Assembly: GCA_016292295.1 (NCBI GenBank)
Contig: JADNEJ010000615.1
Location: forward strand, 1-8,348
DNA length: 8,348 bases
Direction: 5' to 3'
From: Candidatus Thiodictyon intracellulare
Lineage (GTDB): Bacteria > Pseudomonadota > Gammaproteobacteria > Chromatiales > Chromatiaceae
The translations under genes and the position numbers were made by a program. Position 1 is the stretch's first letter; every line of letters begins with the position of its first letter. Shown here in pieces: positions 8,196 to 8,348 of the stretch. The notes under the pieces were generated by a model. That model had not been told where the DNA came from and made no database searches. It worked only from the letters and a program-made list of their open reading frames with translations.

Positions 8196-8348
8196 CAGCC
8201 TGTCGGACTTCGGGGCCCCGTCGAGGCGGCGGGTCCGGTACACTATCGGAATCAACCCTGATGGCCGGAGTGCTACTGCCGATGCGCCGCTTTCACCCGA
8301 TGGACCGCGACACTGACTTGCTCCTGCCGCTGTCGGTGCAGGACTGGC
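8192..8348 (+). mobile_element. 5' end of an insertion sequence, reading out of the window to the right
   Basis: Starting at CTAG 8192-8195, this matches the reverse complement of 1-114. It contains the terminal sequence, an approximately 65-base leader and the start of a transposase gene. It is inserted in the arylsulfatase pseudogene, whose TAG stop (8193-8195) is supplied by the IS border. The other end of the element is outside the window. Confidence 0.8.
8261..8348 (+). CDS. Transposase, N-terminal fragment (cut by window edge)
   Basis: The first 29 codons read MAGVLLPMRRFHPMDRDTD followed by LLLPLSVQDW. A start of the form D-R-D-x-D-L-L-L-P-x-S-V-x-D-W is typical of DDE transposases of the IS1182/IS5-like group with an N-terminal DUF772 domain. 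A later ATG at codon 8 is also possible. The catalytic domain is outside the window, so intactness is unknown. The family call is from memory of related N-termini. Confidence 0.7.
   Translation, partial: MAGVLLPMRRFHPMDRDTDLLLPLSVQDW

Overview
The window is about 8.3 kb of GC-rich proteobacterial chromosome. The adenylate kinase (long LID form), a DUF1249/YqiB-type protein, a thioredoxin, an AraC-type regulator and a formylglycine-type arylsulfatase all read as gammaproteobacterial. My best guess is a relative of the purple sulfur bacteria (Chromatiaceae), but this is an impression of protein sequence and not a database result. I see no rRNA, tRNA or CRISPR array, and no recognisable defence or biosynthetic system.

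Layout. The outermost ends are two outward-facing 5' ends of one insertion sequence (transposase starts at 34 on the minus strand and 8261 on the plus strand). Inside them lie two inverted 5' fragments of an IS630-type element (about 305-587 and 6955-7103), so the window is a nested palindrome of IS ends. Between the IS630 fragments, on the minus strand, are: a broken multidomain response regulator (two receiver domains, degenerate GGDEF, degenerate EAL) carrying a 124-bp MITE-like insertion; a DUF1249 gene split by an amber codon; an intact thioredoxin; a bidirectional hairpin terminator; and an intact adk. On the plus strand follow a frameshifted AraC-family regulator and an outer-membrane-protein gene with a frameshift and two nonsense codons. 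Right of the second IS630 fragment is an arylsulfatase that has lost its 5' and 3' ends to the two insertion sequences.

Interpretation. Only trx and adk look functional. Nearly every accessory gene around them is damaged by nonsense codons, frameshifts or insertions. This fits an eroding, IS-rich neighbourhood around housekeeping genes under selection, although an error-prone assembly could mimic some of the frameshifts. Before decay, the AraC regulator probably controlled the outer membrane protein next to it: a 10-bp-phased repeat of AAATGTC lies between them, and a further copy lies upstream of the regulator. The most promising novelty is the MITE-like element. I found no convincing new multi-gene system.
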